This document shows positions 24,742 to 33,191 of a DNA stretch of 49,834 bases, piece after piece. This DNA comes from Pantoea sp. AS-PWVM4. Its GTDB lineage: Bacteria > Pseudomonadota > Gammaproteobacteria > Enterobacterales > Enterobacteriaceae. Location: assembly GCF_000468095.1 (NCBI RefSeq), contig NZ_ASZC01000027.1:1-49834 (forward strand). Reading direction: 5' to 3'. The translations under genes were made by a program, and so were the position numbers. Positions within the stretch are counted from its first letter, which is position 1; each line of letters starts with the position of its first letter. Below the pieces are notes generated by a model. The model ran no database searches and was not told where the DNA came from. It saw only the letters and a program-made list of their open reading frames with translations.

Positions 24742-25296
24742 TTACAGCAAATACCAAAGACCCGGGAACAGGTCCATGCCGAGGAAATTCAGCGCATACA
24801 GCACCAGAATGACAATCATGGCAGAAAAATCGATACCGCCCATAGCTGGCAAAATGCGACGAATCGGTGCCATCAGCGGTTCAGTCAGTTGGATCAGCAC
24901 ATAATCAATGGGACCGCGGCCCTGGCTGATCCAGCTCATCAGTGAACGAATGATAATTACCCAGAACACCAGATAACCGGCTGACTTCAGCAGTGATAAC
25001 AGGCCAACCAACAGGTTGGTTGGATCTACCGAGAACACGCCTACCTGAATCAACAGCAGAATCGGGTATTTCAGGGTGGTCAGCACAAACGCCAGCAGTA
25101 ACGAGGCGGTATCAATCGGCCCTAATGCCGGTAATACGCGGCGCAGTGGTTTGATAATTGGCTGGGTAATCTTCACGACAAACTGCGACAGCGGGTTGTA
25201 GAAGTCACAGCGTGACCACTGCATCCAGATGCGCAGCAGCAAGACCATCACGTACAGGTCGATCAGCGTTTTGACTAAAAACGTCATTGTTAACAT
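24742..25296 (-). CDS. yggT: YggT family membrane protein
   Basis: 184 residues from the ATG at 25296, which has GAGG 6 bases upstream; the TTG at 25308 is in frame but lacks a site. It has two copies of the YGGT domain, each with two membrane spans, seen as RIWMQWSRCDFYNPLSQFVV and later SWISQGRGPIDYVLIQLTEP. The repeat PxxxxxRRxLPAxGxID occurs in both halves (RRVLPALGPID and RRILPAMGGID). The family is linked to osmotic stress and cell division in some bacteria; the precise role is not settled. It follows yggS directly. Confidence 0.93.
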   Translation of the reverse strand: MLTMTFLVKTLIDLYVMVLLLRIWMQWSRCDFYNPLSQFVVKITQPIIKPLRRVLPALGPIDTASLLLAFVLTTLKYPILLLIQVGVFSVDPTNLLVGLLSLLKSAGYLVFWVIIIRSLMSWISQGRGPIDYVLIQLTEPLMAPIRRILPAMGGIDFSAMIVILVLYALNFLGMDLFPGLWYLL

Positions 25297-25308
25297 GAGG
25301 TTCCTCAA

Positions 25309-26016
25309 TTATTGTTGTGAAGTGCGCGCATAATCCCGCGCGCCAAATACGGCGGTGCCGATACGCACCATAGTACTGCCAGCGGCGATGGCCGCTTCCA
25401 TGTCGTCGCTCATTCCCAGAGAAAGCGTATCGACGTCAGGGTAATTCTGTTGCAGGGCGCGAAACGCGGCAGCCATTTGCTGGCAGACCGCCAACTGGCG
25501 ATCATAATCCTGTTCCGGTGCCGGAATCGCCATCAGGCCGCGCAAACGTAGCTGCGGCAAGGCAGAAATCTCCTGTGCCAACGTCGGCAGCGCCTCCAGC
25601 ATGATGCCAGATTTGCTGTTCTCGTCACTGATATTTACCTGAATTAACACATTAAGTGGCGGCAGGTGCGCCGGGCGCTGGTCATTAAGACGTTGCGCAA
25701 TGCGCTGACGATCCACGGTATGGCACCAGCCAAAATGCTCCGCCACCTGGCGACTTTTGTTCGATTGCAATGGGCCAATGAAGTGCCATTGCAGTTCAGG
25801 ATGTGCGGCCAGCGTGGTGACTTTTTCAACCCCTTCCTGCACGTAATTTTCGCCAAACGCCCGCTGTCCGGCAGCAATGGCTTCTTCGACCGCACTCACA
25901 GGTTTGGTTTTACTCACTGCAAGCAGCGTAATTTCTTCTGGAGCGCGTCCGCAACGCGCGGCAGCAGCGGCGATACGCTCGCGTACTTGCTGTAAGTTGT
26001 GCTCAATGGAAGTCAT
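25309..26016 (-). CDS. yggS: PLP homeostasis protein YggS (PLPBP/COG0325)
   Basis: 235 residues from ATG 26016 (MTSIEHNLQQVRERIAAAAA), matching E. coli YggS. The PLP lysine is Lys36 in LLAVSKTKP. FGENYVQEG, WHFIGPLQSNK and LSLGMSDDMEAAIAAGSTMV are the conserved barrel segments, and IGTAVFGARDY closes the phosphate site. It buffers free pyridoxal phosphate and affects amino-acid balance. It is first in yggS-yggT-rdgB-hemW and is divergent from yggR; the ORF extends upstream only because the frame is open. Confidence 0.96.
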   Translation of the reverse strand: MTSIEHNLQQVRERIAAAAARCGRAPEEITLLAVSKTKPVSAVEEAIAAGQRAFGENYVQEGVEKVTTLAAHPELQWHFIGPLQSNKSRQVAEHFGWCHTVDRQRIAQRLNDQRPAHLPPLNVLIQVNISDENSKSGIMLEALPTLAQEISALPQLRLRGLMAIPAPEQDYDRQLAVCQQMAAAFRALQQNYPDVDTLSLGMSDDMEAAIAAGSTMVRIGTAVFGARDYARTSQQ

Positions 26017-26032
26017 AGTCAGGAGAATTTCT

Positions 26033-27025
26033 ATGGATTTGGATAAAGTTGTGGCCCTTAGTGTAAAGCATAACGCCGCCGATCTGCACCTTTGCAGCGG
26101 ACATTTGCCACACTGGCGACGGCAAGGGGTGCTGGAGCCCATCCCGGAGCAATCCGCACTGGAACCGGCCTGGCTGGAAGCCTTTATGATGCAGTGGCTG
26201 GATACCGCGCAGCAGACGGCGCTGGAAGCAGAGGGGCACGTCGATTTTGCCATCACATTGGCAAGTGGCGTGCGACTGCGCGCCAATCTGTTTCTCCAAC
26301 GGCACGGTTTGTCCCTGGCCTTGCGGTTGATTGCCAGTCAGGTACCGGCAATCGACAGCCTGGGGTTGCCGCCGGTTGTTGAGCAATTGCTTCTGCTGGA
26401 GGAGGGATTGATTCTCATCACCGGAGCAACCGGCAGTGGCAAATCCACCACACTGGCGGCGCTGGTCGATAGCCTGAACCGTGCGCAGTCACGCCACATT
26501 CTCACGCTGGAAGATCCCATCGAGTTTATTCATCACAGCCTGCGTTCGCTGATTCAACAGCGTGAAGTTGGGGCGCACTGTGCTTCGTTCCGTCAGGGAC
26601 TGAAGGCGGCGCTGCGCGAGGACCCGGATGTGATTCTGTTAGGTGAACTGCGCGATAGCGAAACTATCCGCCTGGCATTAACGGCGGCTGAGACTGGCCA
26701 TCTGGTGCTGGCAACCTTGCATACGCGTGGTGCGACTCAGGCAGTGGACCGGTTGGTGGACGTGTTTCCCGCCGAGGAAAAAAACCTGGTGCGCAGTCAA
26801 CTGGCAGGGAGCCTGAAAGCGGTGCTGGCGCAGCGGCTGGTGCCGGCAAAGCAGGGAGGGCGGGTGGGATTGTTTGAAGTGCTGGTGGCGACGCCTGCGG
26901 TAGCTAACCTGATTCGCGAAGGGAAAATGCATCAGTTGCCGGGAGTACTGCAAACCGGCGCACAGGCCGGAATGCAAACCTTCGCCCAGAGCGAGCTGGC
27001 GCGACAGCAGGCAGGGCTGATTTGA
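26033..27025 (+). CDS. yggR: PilT-like type IV pilus retraction ATPase family protein
   Basis: 330 residues from ATG 26033, with AGGAGA 7 bases upstream; an upstream in-frame extension overlaps yggS and is rejected. Walker A is GATGSGKSTT near residue 133; the Asp box HILTLEDPIEFIHH follows, then Walker B VILLGELRDSETIRLAL and the His box TGHLVLATLHT. It lacks other pilus genes nearby, as in E. coli, where YggR is an orphan PilT homologue. It probably forms a hexameric ATPase, but its partner is unknown. Confidence 0.93.
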   Translation: MDLDKVVALSVKHNAADLHLCSGHLPHWRRQGVLEPIPEQSALEPAWLEAFMMQWLDTAQQTALEAEGHVDFAITLASGVRLRANLFLQRHGLSLALRLIASQVPAIDSLGLPPVVEQLLLLEEGLILITGATGSGKSTTLAALVDSLNRAQSRHILTLEDPIEFIHHSLRSLIQQREVGAHCASFRQGLKAALREDPDVILLGELRDSETIRLALTAAETGHLVLATLHTRGATQAVDRLVDVFPAEEKNLVRSQLAGSLKAVLAQRLVPAKQGGRVGLFEVLVATPAVANLIREGKMHQLPGVLQTGAQAGMQTFAQSELARQQAGLI

Positions 27026-27029
27026 ACGA

Positions 27030-27446
27030 TCAGTGGGTGTCGAACCAATCTTCGAGGATGATGACGGCCGATTGCGAATCGACCGCGCCTTTTTGCAGCG
27101 CGCGGTAGCCACCACGTTCGAACAAACCGGCACGAGCTTCAACGGTACTGAGGCGTTCATCCTGCAACTCAACACGCACCCCAAAACGACCATGCAGGCG
27201 GTTGGCAAACTTACGTGCGCGCGCGGTCAGTTCCTGTTCGCTGCCATCCATATTGAGCGGCAGACCTACCACCACGTAGTCGGGCTGCCATTCTTTTAGT
27301 AACCGCTCGATCAGGTTCCAGTCCGGCGTACCATCCTGCGCTTTAAGCGCCGCCAGCGCGCGGGCGGTGCCTGTCAGTTGCTGTCCGACAGCAACGCCAA
27401 TACTTTTGGTGCCGAAATCAAAGCCCAGCAGCGTTTCACTGGCCAT
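27030..27446 (-). CDS. yqgF: Holliday-junction-type resolvase / pre-16S rRNA nuclease
   Basis: 138 residues of the RuvX/YqgF family with an RNase H-like fold. LLGFDFGTKSIGVAVG carries the first acidic residue, DYVVVGLPLNMDGSE the next strand, LQDERLSTVEA the Glu and DSQSAVIILEDW the last Asp. E. coli YqgF is essential and takes part in 16S rRNA 5'-end maturation; a Holliday-junction role was proposed from the fold. Its start overlaps the yqgE stop by one base (TGATG), so it is translationally coupled. Confidence 0.95.
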   Translation of the reverse strand: MASETLLGFDFGTKSIGVAVGQQLTGTARALAALKAQDGTPDWNLIERLLKEWQPDYVVVGLPLNMDGSEQELTARARKFANRLHGRFGVRVELQDERLSTVEARAGLFERGGYRALQKGAVDSQSAVIILEDWFDTH

Positions 27447-28009
27447 CAGGCGTGTCCTGCATCGTTAGTCATATTGTGGATATCCACACCCAGGCATTTC
27501 GCGGCTTCACGCCAACGTTCCGCGATCGGCGTCTGGAACAGAATGGTGCTGGATGCCGGTGTGGTGAGCCAGGCGTTTTCCAGCAATTCGTTTTCGAGCT
27601 GATCTTTTTCCCAGGCGCAGTACCCCAGCGCCACCAGCACATGTTCTGGTTGAGAGCTGCTACCAATCGCTTCCAGCACATCTCTCGAGGTGGTGATCAC
27701 GGTGGTGTCTGAAATACGAATGCTGGAGGAGTAGACGCGTTGTGCAGAATGCAGAATAAAGCCACGGTCCTCCGCCAGCGGGCCGCCAGCGAATACCGGT
27801 TTATCCAGCCTGATAGCTGGATCGCGATCTGATGGGTTGATTTTGAGCTTTTTAAGGATGCCTTCGACCGTCAGATTCTCCATCGGCTTATTAATAATCA
27901 AGCCCATAGCACCATCTTCGTTATGCTCGCAAATGTACACGACCGAGCGCTTGAAGAAGGGATCTTGCAGGGATGGCATCGCAATCAAAAAATGATGCTG
28001 TAAATTCAT
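27446..28009 (-). CDS. yqgE: YqgE family protein (UPF0301)
   Basis: 187 residues from ATG 28009 (MNLQHHFLIAMPSLQDPFFK), the same length as E. coli YqgE. The longer ORF would read through the gshB terminator. GAMGLIINKPMENLTVEGIL and VFAGGPLAEDRGFILH are the family hallmarks. Function is not established. It forms a coupled pair with yqgF. A strong hairpin sits just upstream, between gshB and yqgE. Confidence 0.94.
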   Translation of the reverse strand: MNLQHHFLIAMPSLQDPFFKRSVVYICEHNEDGAMGLIINKPMENLTVEGILKKLKINPSDRDPAIRLDKPVFAGGPLAEDRGFILHSAQRVYSSSIRISDTTVITTSRDVLEAIGSSSQPEHVLVALGYCAWEKDQLENELLENAWLTTPASSTILFQTPIAERWREAAKCLGVDIHNMTNDAGHA

Positions 28010-28023
28010 TCTCACTCGTATAC

Positions 28024-28057
28024 CAAAAATAACCGGCATTGCTGCGGCAATGCCGGT
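28024..28057 (-). terminator. Intrinsic terminator downstream of gshB
   Basis: ACCGGCATTGC (28032-28042) and GCAATGCCGGT (28047-28057) form a perfect 11-bp stem with a 4-base loop, followed on the minus strand by TATTTTTGG. It lies between gshB and yqgE. A second small stem (CGGAGCC/GGCTCCG) occurs at about 28072-28087. Confidence 0.75.
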
Positions 28058-28096
28058 ATTGGAGATATTCACGGAGCCTTGGCTCCGACGGCATCC

Positions 28097-29041
28097 TTAG
28101 CCCAGACGTTTCTCAATGGCATCCATCAGCATACCGGTGATGGAGATTGGGAAGGCGGCTTCAATTTCACGCACGCAGGTCGGGCTGGTCACATTCACTT
28201 CCGTCAGTTTATCACCGATGATGTCAAGACCGACAAAAATCAGCCCCTTCGCTTTAAGCGTCGGCCCAACGCGACGGGCAATCTCCCAGTCGCTGTCGCT
28301 CAGGGGACGAGCTTCGCCACGGCCACCCGCTGCCAGGTTACCACGGGTTTCGCCACCTTGCGGAATTCGCGCCAGGCAGTAAGGGACGGGTTCACCGTCA
28401 ACCACCAACACACGTTTGTCGCCATCTTTAATGGCTGGCAGGTAGTTTTGCGCCATGCAGAAGTTCTGCCCGTGATTGGTCAGGGTTTCGGTGATAACGC
28501 CGAAGTTAGGATCATCCTGTTTCACGCGGAAGATCGATGCACCACCCATGCCATCCAGCGGTTTGAGGATCACATCGCCGTGCTCCTGCCAGAAGGCGCG
28601 TAATTTCTCTTTGCTGCGCGTCACCAGCGTGTCGGGGGTGAGATCGGCAAACCACGCGGTGTAGAGTTTTTCGTTGCAGTCACGCAGGCTCTGCGGCTTG
28701 TTGACGATCAGCGTACCTTGCTCTTCAGCACGTTCCAGCAGGTAGGTGGCATAGATAAATTCGGTATCGAACGGCGGATCTTTTCGCATCAACACCACAT
28801 TGAGATCGGCCAGTTTGATCTCTTGCTCGCTGCCAAATTCATACCATTTATCGTAGTTTTGCTCGACGCTGAGCAGGCGCGTGCGTGCGTACGTCACACC
28901 GCCACGCAGGGAGAGATCGTTCATCTCCATGTAATGAATTTCGTAACCACGGCGCTGCGCTTCCAGCAACATGGCGAAGCTGGTGTCTTTTTTAATGTTG
29001 ATGGACGAAATCGGGTCCATAACGATGCCAAGCTTAATCAT
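28097..29041 (-). CDS. gshB: Glutathione synthetase
   Basis: 314 residues, matching E. coli GshB. It joins gamma-glutamylcysteine with glycine using ATP. N-terminal IKLGIVMDPISSINIKKDTS, then the ATP-grasp region from about residue 125 with VILKPLDGMGGASIFRVK, and the C-terminal GLIFVGLDIIGDKLTEVNVT followed by SPTCVREIE, which holds the metal-binding Asn and Glu. It sits between rsmE and yqgE as in E. coli. A hairpin terminator follows the gene. Confidence 0.97.
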   Translation of the reverse strand: MIKLGIVMDPISSINIKKDTSFAMLLEAQRRGYEIHYMEMNDLSLRGGVTYARTRLLSVEQNYDKWYEFGSEQEIKLADLNVVLMRKDPPFDTEFIYATYLLERAEEQGTLIVNKPQSLRDCNEKLYTAWFADLTPDTLVTRSKEKLRAFWQEHGDVILKPLDGMGGASIFRVKQDDPNFGVITETLTNHGQNFCMAQNYLPAIKDGDKRVLVVDGEPVPYCLARIPQGGETRGNLAAGGRGEARPLSDSDWEIARRVGPTLKAKGLIFVGLDIIGDKLTEVNVTSPTCVREIEAAFPISITGMLMDAIEKRLG

Positions 29042-29132
29042 TATTCTCTCCTCAAAGGGGGGAACTCACTACCCCTGCTTAGTCAGGACGCCATGTTAAC
29101 GCTGGCGTCTTTATACAACCCGAAAGTATCCC

Positions 29133-29864
29133 TTAACCGAGGTCGCCAAACCTCACCTGAAGTGCCGTAATGGCGGTGAGGGCGGTGGTTTCGGTGCGTA
29201 ACACGCGTGGTCCCAACAGAATATCAGTGAAACCGTGCTGTGCCGTCATGGCAATCTCCTCTGTCGACAGGCCGCCTTCAGGACCAATCAGCAGGCGGAT
29301 GCGCTCAACAGGGTGGGGCAGCGTATTGATACTGTGGCTGGCGCGCGGGTGTAAATTCAGTTTTAGCCCTTCATCGGCTTCACTGCACCAGGCTTCCAGC
29401 GTCATCGCTTCGCGAATCTCCGGCACGCGATTACGGCCGCACTGCTCGCAGGCGGCAATTGCAATTTTTTGCCATTGCTGGATTTTTTTTGCCAGACGCT
29501 CAGCATCCAGCTTTACGCCACAGCGTTCAGAAAACAAGGGCGTAATGACATTGACGCCAAGTTCGATGGATTTCTGGATGGTGAATTCCATTTTTTCACC
29601 GCGCGACATCACCTGTCCAAGGTGCAGATGCAGCGGTGATTCGCGATCATCCTGTTGACTGTCAAGGACTCTTACTTTTACACGCTTTTTATCAGCCTGG
29701 GTGATTTCGGCGGCAAAAGTCAGATTACTGCCATCAAACAGCTCTAGCCGCTGGCCTGCGTTCATACGCAGCACGCGTCCGACGTGATTGGCGGCGTCTT
29801 CATCAAGGAAGACCTCACTGTTCACAGTAAGGGGTTCGGGGTGAAAAATGCGAGGTATACGCAT
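29133..29864 (-). CDS. rsmE: 16S rRNA (uracil(1498)-N3)-methyltransferase
   Basis: 243 residues from ATG 29864 (MRIPRIFHPEPLTVNSEVFL), the E. coli length; the ORF extends 29 codons upstream only by chance. A PUA-like N-terminal part precedes a SPOUT methyltransferase fold with the deep knot: IRLLIGPEGGLSTEEIAMTA and ILLGPRVLRTETTALTAITA. It methylates U1498 in 16S rRNA with SAM. It lies between endA and gshB, 91 bases before the latter. Confidence 0.95.
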   Translation of the reverse strand: MRIPRIFHPEPLTVNSEVFLDEDAANHVGRVLRMNAGQRLELFDGSNLTFAAEITQADKKRVKVRVLDSQQDDRESPLHLHLGQVMSRGEKMEFTIQKSIELGVNVITPLFSERCGVKLDAERLAKKIQQWQKIAIAACEQCGRNRVPEIREAMTLEAWCSEADEGLKLNLHPRASHSINTLPHPVERIRLLIGPEGGLSTEEIAMTAQHGFTDILLGPRVLRTETTALTAITALQVRFGDLG

Positions 29865-29938
29865 GCGGTTCCTGCCAGCGTTAATGCCGTGCCAGCGGCA
29901 CGGCTCAATCGGAAAGCAGCTAGTGTAGGGTAGCGGTT

Positions 29939-30646
29939 TTAGCGCTGGCAAGCCTGAAGCACATAAGGATTATGATTGCCCTGCACTTTGGCGATGCGTT
30001 GATCGCGTTCGCACTCCCACGGCGTCACCGGATATTGCTTATCCCACGCGGTAAACAGCTGTGTTTGCTGACGTGACAGGCTCAGTTTGTATTGATCGCG
30101 CATATAAAAGTAGGTGCGGGCAATGGCTCCACGGGCGCGCTCCGGTGGCTGCGCCAGTTTCTGTTTGAAATCGATCTTCATGCTGCACTGGCCGTAGGGC
30201 TGTTCACCACCGTTCCACTGGCTGTACTGGAAGTTGCCACGATCGCCATTCACTTCACCTATTGCCGGCTCAAGGTTGTGCAGATCGCTCTCAATGCGGC
30301 GGTAATCGGCATCTTTGCTGCAATTTTTACGTCCACCGTTTTGCCAGCACTGGCGCTGATGGCCGAACTCCCAGGCAGGCATCACATGTTCCCATTCGAT
30401 GCGGGCTGCGCGGTTAGCATTTTTACGCACGTTATAGCCACAGCTGCTGAGGTCAGGTACGCCTTTCTTGCCCTGCCAGTTGATTTTGCAGCCACAGTAG
30501 AAACTGCCGGGCGCATCGGCATTGATTGAGGCCGCGTATTCTTTGGCCTGCTGGAAGTTATTCTGATGGTAATTATTGAGGTTGAGGCTCCAGGCACTCA
30601 GCGGAGCGACTAACAAGGTCAGGGCGATAATAATTTTGCGAGACAT
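29939..30646 (-). CDS. endA: Periplasmic endonuclease I
   Basis: 235 residues with a Sec signal (MSRKIIIALTLLVAPLSAWS), so it is periplasmic. The endonuclease_1 domain is visible: RIEWEHVMPAWEFGHQRQCW carries the catalytic His, followed by YRRIESDLHNLEPAIGEVNG and FKQKLAQPPERARGAIARTY. Several Cys would form disulfides. The E. coli enzyme makes double-strand cuts in DNA non-specifically and is inhibited by tRNA. Its neighbours sprT and rsmE are as in E. coli. Confidence 0.95.
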   Translation of the reverse strand: MSRKIIIALTLLVAPLSAWSLNLNNYHQNNFQQAKEYAASINADAPGSFYCGCKINWQGKKGVPDLSSCGYNVRKNANRAARIEWEHVMPAWEFGHQRQCWQNGGRKNCSKDADYRRIESDLHNLEPAIGEVNGDRGNFQYSQWNGGEQPYGQCSMKIDFKQKLAQPPERARGAIARTYFYMRDQYKLSLSRQQTQLFTAWDKQYPVTPWECERDQRIAKVQGNHNPYVLQACQR

Positions 30647-30721
30647 ATTCCAAACTTAACCCGATGCGAAAAAAGGCGGCAGGTTAGCAGAATGCGCCCG
30701 GCGGTGAAATGAGATTACCGA

Positions 30722-31234
30722 CTAACTTGCTGAAAATTCACCAGGTTGCAATATCGTACCGCAATGTACGCAGCGATATTCACTTTCGCCACGCACCACG
30801 CGGTTATGACGGCGCACGGTGAGTTGATGTTGCTGGCAACGGCAACGGTAGGCAAAGGTACGGCTGCGCACCGAGTCGATTTCGAATTGATGCGTGCGGC
30901 GTGCGGGTACACCCAGCACTTCCTCCATCATCCATTTCCACTCTTTGCCGTGTGGAGCAACGCGACCGAAGGTTTTCCATACCAGCAGATGCGCCAGTTC
31001 GTGCGGTACCACTTCGTCGATAAACGCCTGTTGATTTTCCAGCAACAACACCGGGTTGAGACGGATTTCCCACTTCTCCAGCCAGGCGGTGCCTGCCGCT
31101 GTACCACGTTGTTGATAAATCAGTTTCGGTTCGGGATAGCTGCGTTTCAGCCGCTCATTTGCCAGTTGCAGGAACTGGCGCAGTGAGCGCATCACGGCTT
31201 GTTGTATGGCGATGGGCAGGCGGGGCGTTTTCAT
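30722..31234 (-). CDS. sprT: SprT family zinc protein
   Basis: 170 residues from the Met at 31234 (MKTPRLPIAIQQAVMRSLRQ), which aligns with the E. coli start; the frame is open 12 codons upstream to a TTG. The metalloprotease-like HELAH motif gives His78, Glu79 and His82, and a C-terminal zinc ribbon has RCRCQQHQL and YRCVHCGTI. The related human SPRTN repairs DNA-protein crosslinks; the bacterial role is not established. It is followed by endA. Confidence 0.93.
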   Translation of the reverse strand: MKTPRLPIAIQQAVMRSLRQFLQLANERLKRSYPEPKLIYQQRGTAAGTAWLEKWEIRLNPVLLLENQQAFIDEVVPHELAHLLVWKTFGRVAPHGKEWKWMMEEVLGVPARRTHQFEIDSVRSRTFAYRCRCQQHQLTVRRHNRVVRGESEYRCVHCGTILQPGEFSAS

Positions 31235-31288
31235 GGCGGAAAGCATAAGGCGTTGCGCGGGGGAACTCAACTGCTGCGGGATGCGCCA

Positions 31289-31317
31289 TAAAAAAGGGCC
31301 GCCCGCAGGCAGCCCTT
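31289..31317 (-). terminator. Intrinsic terminator of galP
   Basis: A GC-rich stem (AAGGGC-GCC paired with GGC-GCCCTT, one mismatch) around a CGCA loop is followed on the minus strand by six T. It starts about 17 bases past the galP stop. Confidence 0.85.
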
Positions 31318-31333
31318 GTTCGCCATGTTTCGA

Positions 31334-32728
31334 TCATTCCTGACCGATTTCACGCAGTTTTTTACCCGACAGCAGGTTGCGTTCGATGTGCTCCAGCGAG
31401 ACGTTTTTGGTCTCAGGGATCAGCACGAGCGTCAGCAGGATAAAGAACACGTTGAGTCCGGCGTAGACCCAGAAGGTCGGCGCGTTGCCCAGTGAGTTCA
31501 GCATGGTCAGGAAGGTGGCACCGACGATCATGTTGGCAATCCAGTTGGTCGCTGTTGAGACGGTGATACCGAAGTCACGGCCTTTCAGCGGCTGGATTTC
31601 AGAGCACAGTACCCAAATCAGCGGACCGGCGCTCATGGCGAAGCCGACGATAAACATCAGCAGCATCGCCACCGCGAAGTACTGCGCACCGGCTGAGTGA
31701 ATACCGACATGCAGCATGCTACCAAGGATACCCATACCGGCTGCCATCACCAGGAAACCCAGCACCAGTGTAGGTTTACGGCCCCAGCGATCCACCAGGC
31801 CAATAGCGATAAAGGTTGCCAGGACGTTGACCAGACCGACAATCACCGTGCCCCACATTTGTTGTGTGGTGTTGGCGAAGCCCGCGATTTCAAAGATTTT
31901 CGGTGCGTAGTACATGATGACGTTCATACCGGTGAACTGCTGCATCACCTGCAACAGCACGCCAAGGAATACCGCGCGACGGAAGTTGCTGTTGCTCTGG
32001 AACAACTGCCAGCCTGACTGTTTGATCTTCAGGCTTTCGCGGATTTCATCCAACTCGCGTTTGGCCTGCTCGCTGGTGTCACGCAGGCGATCGAGCACGC
32101 GCTGCGCATCGCGGAAGTTACCCTTCGCCGCCAGCCAACGCGGGCTGTTTGGCAGAAATACCACGCCTACCAACAGCAGGATTGCCGGAATGGTGATGAC
32201 GCCCAGCATCCAGCGCCATGCACCCGCGTCACTGAACGCGGTGTCGGACAGGTACGCGGCCAGAATACCGATGGTGATCATCAGCTGATACAGGGAGATC
32301 ATACTGCCGCGGATTTTTTCCGGTGCGATTTCAGACAAATACAGTGGCGCCGTATAAGACGCTACACCGACTGCCAGACCGAGTACCACACGGGCAACAA
32401 TCAGCATTTCCGGGTTGGGTGCAAAGGCTGACCACAGGGAGCCAATCACAAACAGAATGGCACCGGCCATCAGGCTTTTTTTACGACCCAGTTGTGATGA
32501 CATCCAGCCGCTGCCGATAGCACCCACTGCTGCACCAAACATCATCGAGCTGACGATCCACTCTTGCTGGTGGGCGGTAACGTTAAAATCTTTAGCGATA
32601 AAGGGCAGGGCACCAGCGATAACGCCGATATCCAGACCGAACAGCAGGCCGGCCAGAGCCGCGAGAAAGCAGACAAACAAGGTCATCGCCTTATTTGAGG
32701 TTCTGCTTTTATGAGTATTGCCAGGCAT
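31334..32728 (-). CDS. galP: Galactose:proton symporter
   Basis: 464 residues from ATG 32728, which has GGAGG upstream; the length equals E. coli GalP. Twelve membrane spans of the MFS sugar-porter family. Motifs: GRKKSLM after span 2, PNSPRWLAAKG before the central loop, DRWGRKP after span 8 and PETKNVSLEHIE at the C-terminus; QQFTGMNVIMYYAP is the sugar-binding part of span 7. It imports galactose and glucose with a proton. CRP and GalR-like sites lie just upstream of its start. Confidence 0.95.
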   Translation of the reverse strand: MPGNTHKSRTSNKAMTLFVCFLAALAGLLFGLDIGVIAGALPFIAKDFNVTAHQQEWIVSSMMFGAAVGAIGSGWMSSQLGRKKSLMAGAILFVIGSLWSAFAPNPEMLIVARVVLGLAVGVASYTAPLYLSEIAPEKIRGSMISLYQLMITIGILAAYLSDTAFSDAGAWRWMLGVITIPAILLLVGVVFLPNSPRWLAAKGNFRDAQRVLDRLRDTSEQAKRELDEIRESLKIKQSGWQLFQSNSNFRRAVFLGVLLQVMQQFTGMNVIMYYAPKIFEIAGFANTTQQMWGTVIVGLVNVLATFIAIGLVDRWGRKPTLVLGFLVMAAGMGILGSMLHVGIHSAGAQYFAVAMLLMFIVGFAMSAGPLIWVLCSEIQPLKGRDFGITVSTATNWIANMIVGATFLTMLNSLGNAPTFWVYAGLNVFFILLTLVLIPETKNVSLEHIERNLLSGKKLREIGQE

Positions 32729-32790
32729 ATTGCCTCCAAATTTATCTATCGTTGTTTTTATCAATGTTAAGGAACCTGCTTGCGGGAAAA

Positions 32791-32806
32791 AGTGAGGAAG
32801 ATCACA
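32791..32806. promoter_or_regulatory. CRP-like site upstream of galP
   Basis: AGTGA-GGAAGA-TCACA matches the TGTGA-N6-TCACA consensus at nine of ten core positions. It lies about 63 bases before the galP start and next to the GalR-like site, the arrangement known for galP in E. coli. Confidence 0.65.
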
Positions 32807-32809
32807 TGA

Positions 32810-32825
32810 ATGTAATCGGTTACAC
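32810..32825. promoter_or_regulatory. GalR/GalS-type operator upstream of galP
   Basis: ATGTAATCGGTTACAC matches the GTGTAANCGNTTACAC operator except at the first base. It overlaps the end of the CRP-like region. A weaker copy is at 33013-33028. Confidence 0.7.
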
Positions 32826-33012
32826 TCGCTGAATCCCTGTCATTCAGCATTTTTCGCCCAAAATGGTTCTGTAACCAGTAAGGTATAGCACCCTTTAAGT
32901 TTCTGACATCATTCTAAATATCGGCTATCAGACGACGCTGAAAATAACGCATTTTTACTGGAATAACCACGCTGCAAAATTCCTAAATCTCAGATATTTA
33001 AAGCGTTTCAAA

Positions 33013-33028
33013 ATGTAATCGTTAACAA
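33013..33028. promoter_or_regulatory. Weaker GalR-type operator half
   Basis: ATGTAATCGTTAACAA keeps one full half-site (GTAA-CG) and a degraded second half. It is 203 bases from the better site, a spacing that could support looping. Confidence 0.35.
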
Positions 33029-33060
33029 TTTGTTGTTAATGGAAAAGCTGACGCGAAATG

Positions 33061-33129
33061 TAACGACGCGATTTATCGCGCGCTTTGGTTTCTGGCACGA
33101 AAAAAATGCGCGATTTATCGCGCCGCTAC
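33061..33129. repeat. REP pair (BIME), degenerate 5' unit
   Basis: TAACGACGCGATTTATCGCG at 33061 and GCGATTTATCGCGCCGCTAC ending at 33129. The 3' unit carries ATTTAT where the other 3' units have ATAAAT. It lies upstream of galP and downstream of the convergent end of metK. Confidence 0.8.
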
Positions 33130-33144
33130 GGGTGTGAGAAATAG

Positions 33145-33169
33145 TAAGGGAGGCCATTGGCCTCCCTTA
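33145..33169 (-). terminator. Intrinsic terminator of metK
   Basis: TAAGGGAGGCC (33145-33155) and GGCCTCCCTTA (33159-33169) form a perfect 11-bp stem with an ATT loop. It begins 22 bases past the metK stop; the minus strand continues CTATTTCTC. Confidence 0.8.
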
Positions 33170-33191
33170 ATTGAACCGCAGGGGTAAAAAC

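Noticed and set aside
33000..33011. Cra/FruR site (TGAAACGCTTTA on the minus strand)
   Set aside because: The core fits but the leading bases do not, and the second half is degraded; too weak to list.
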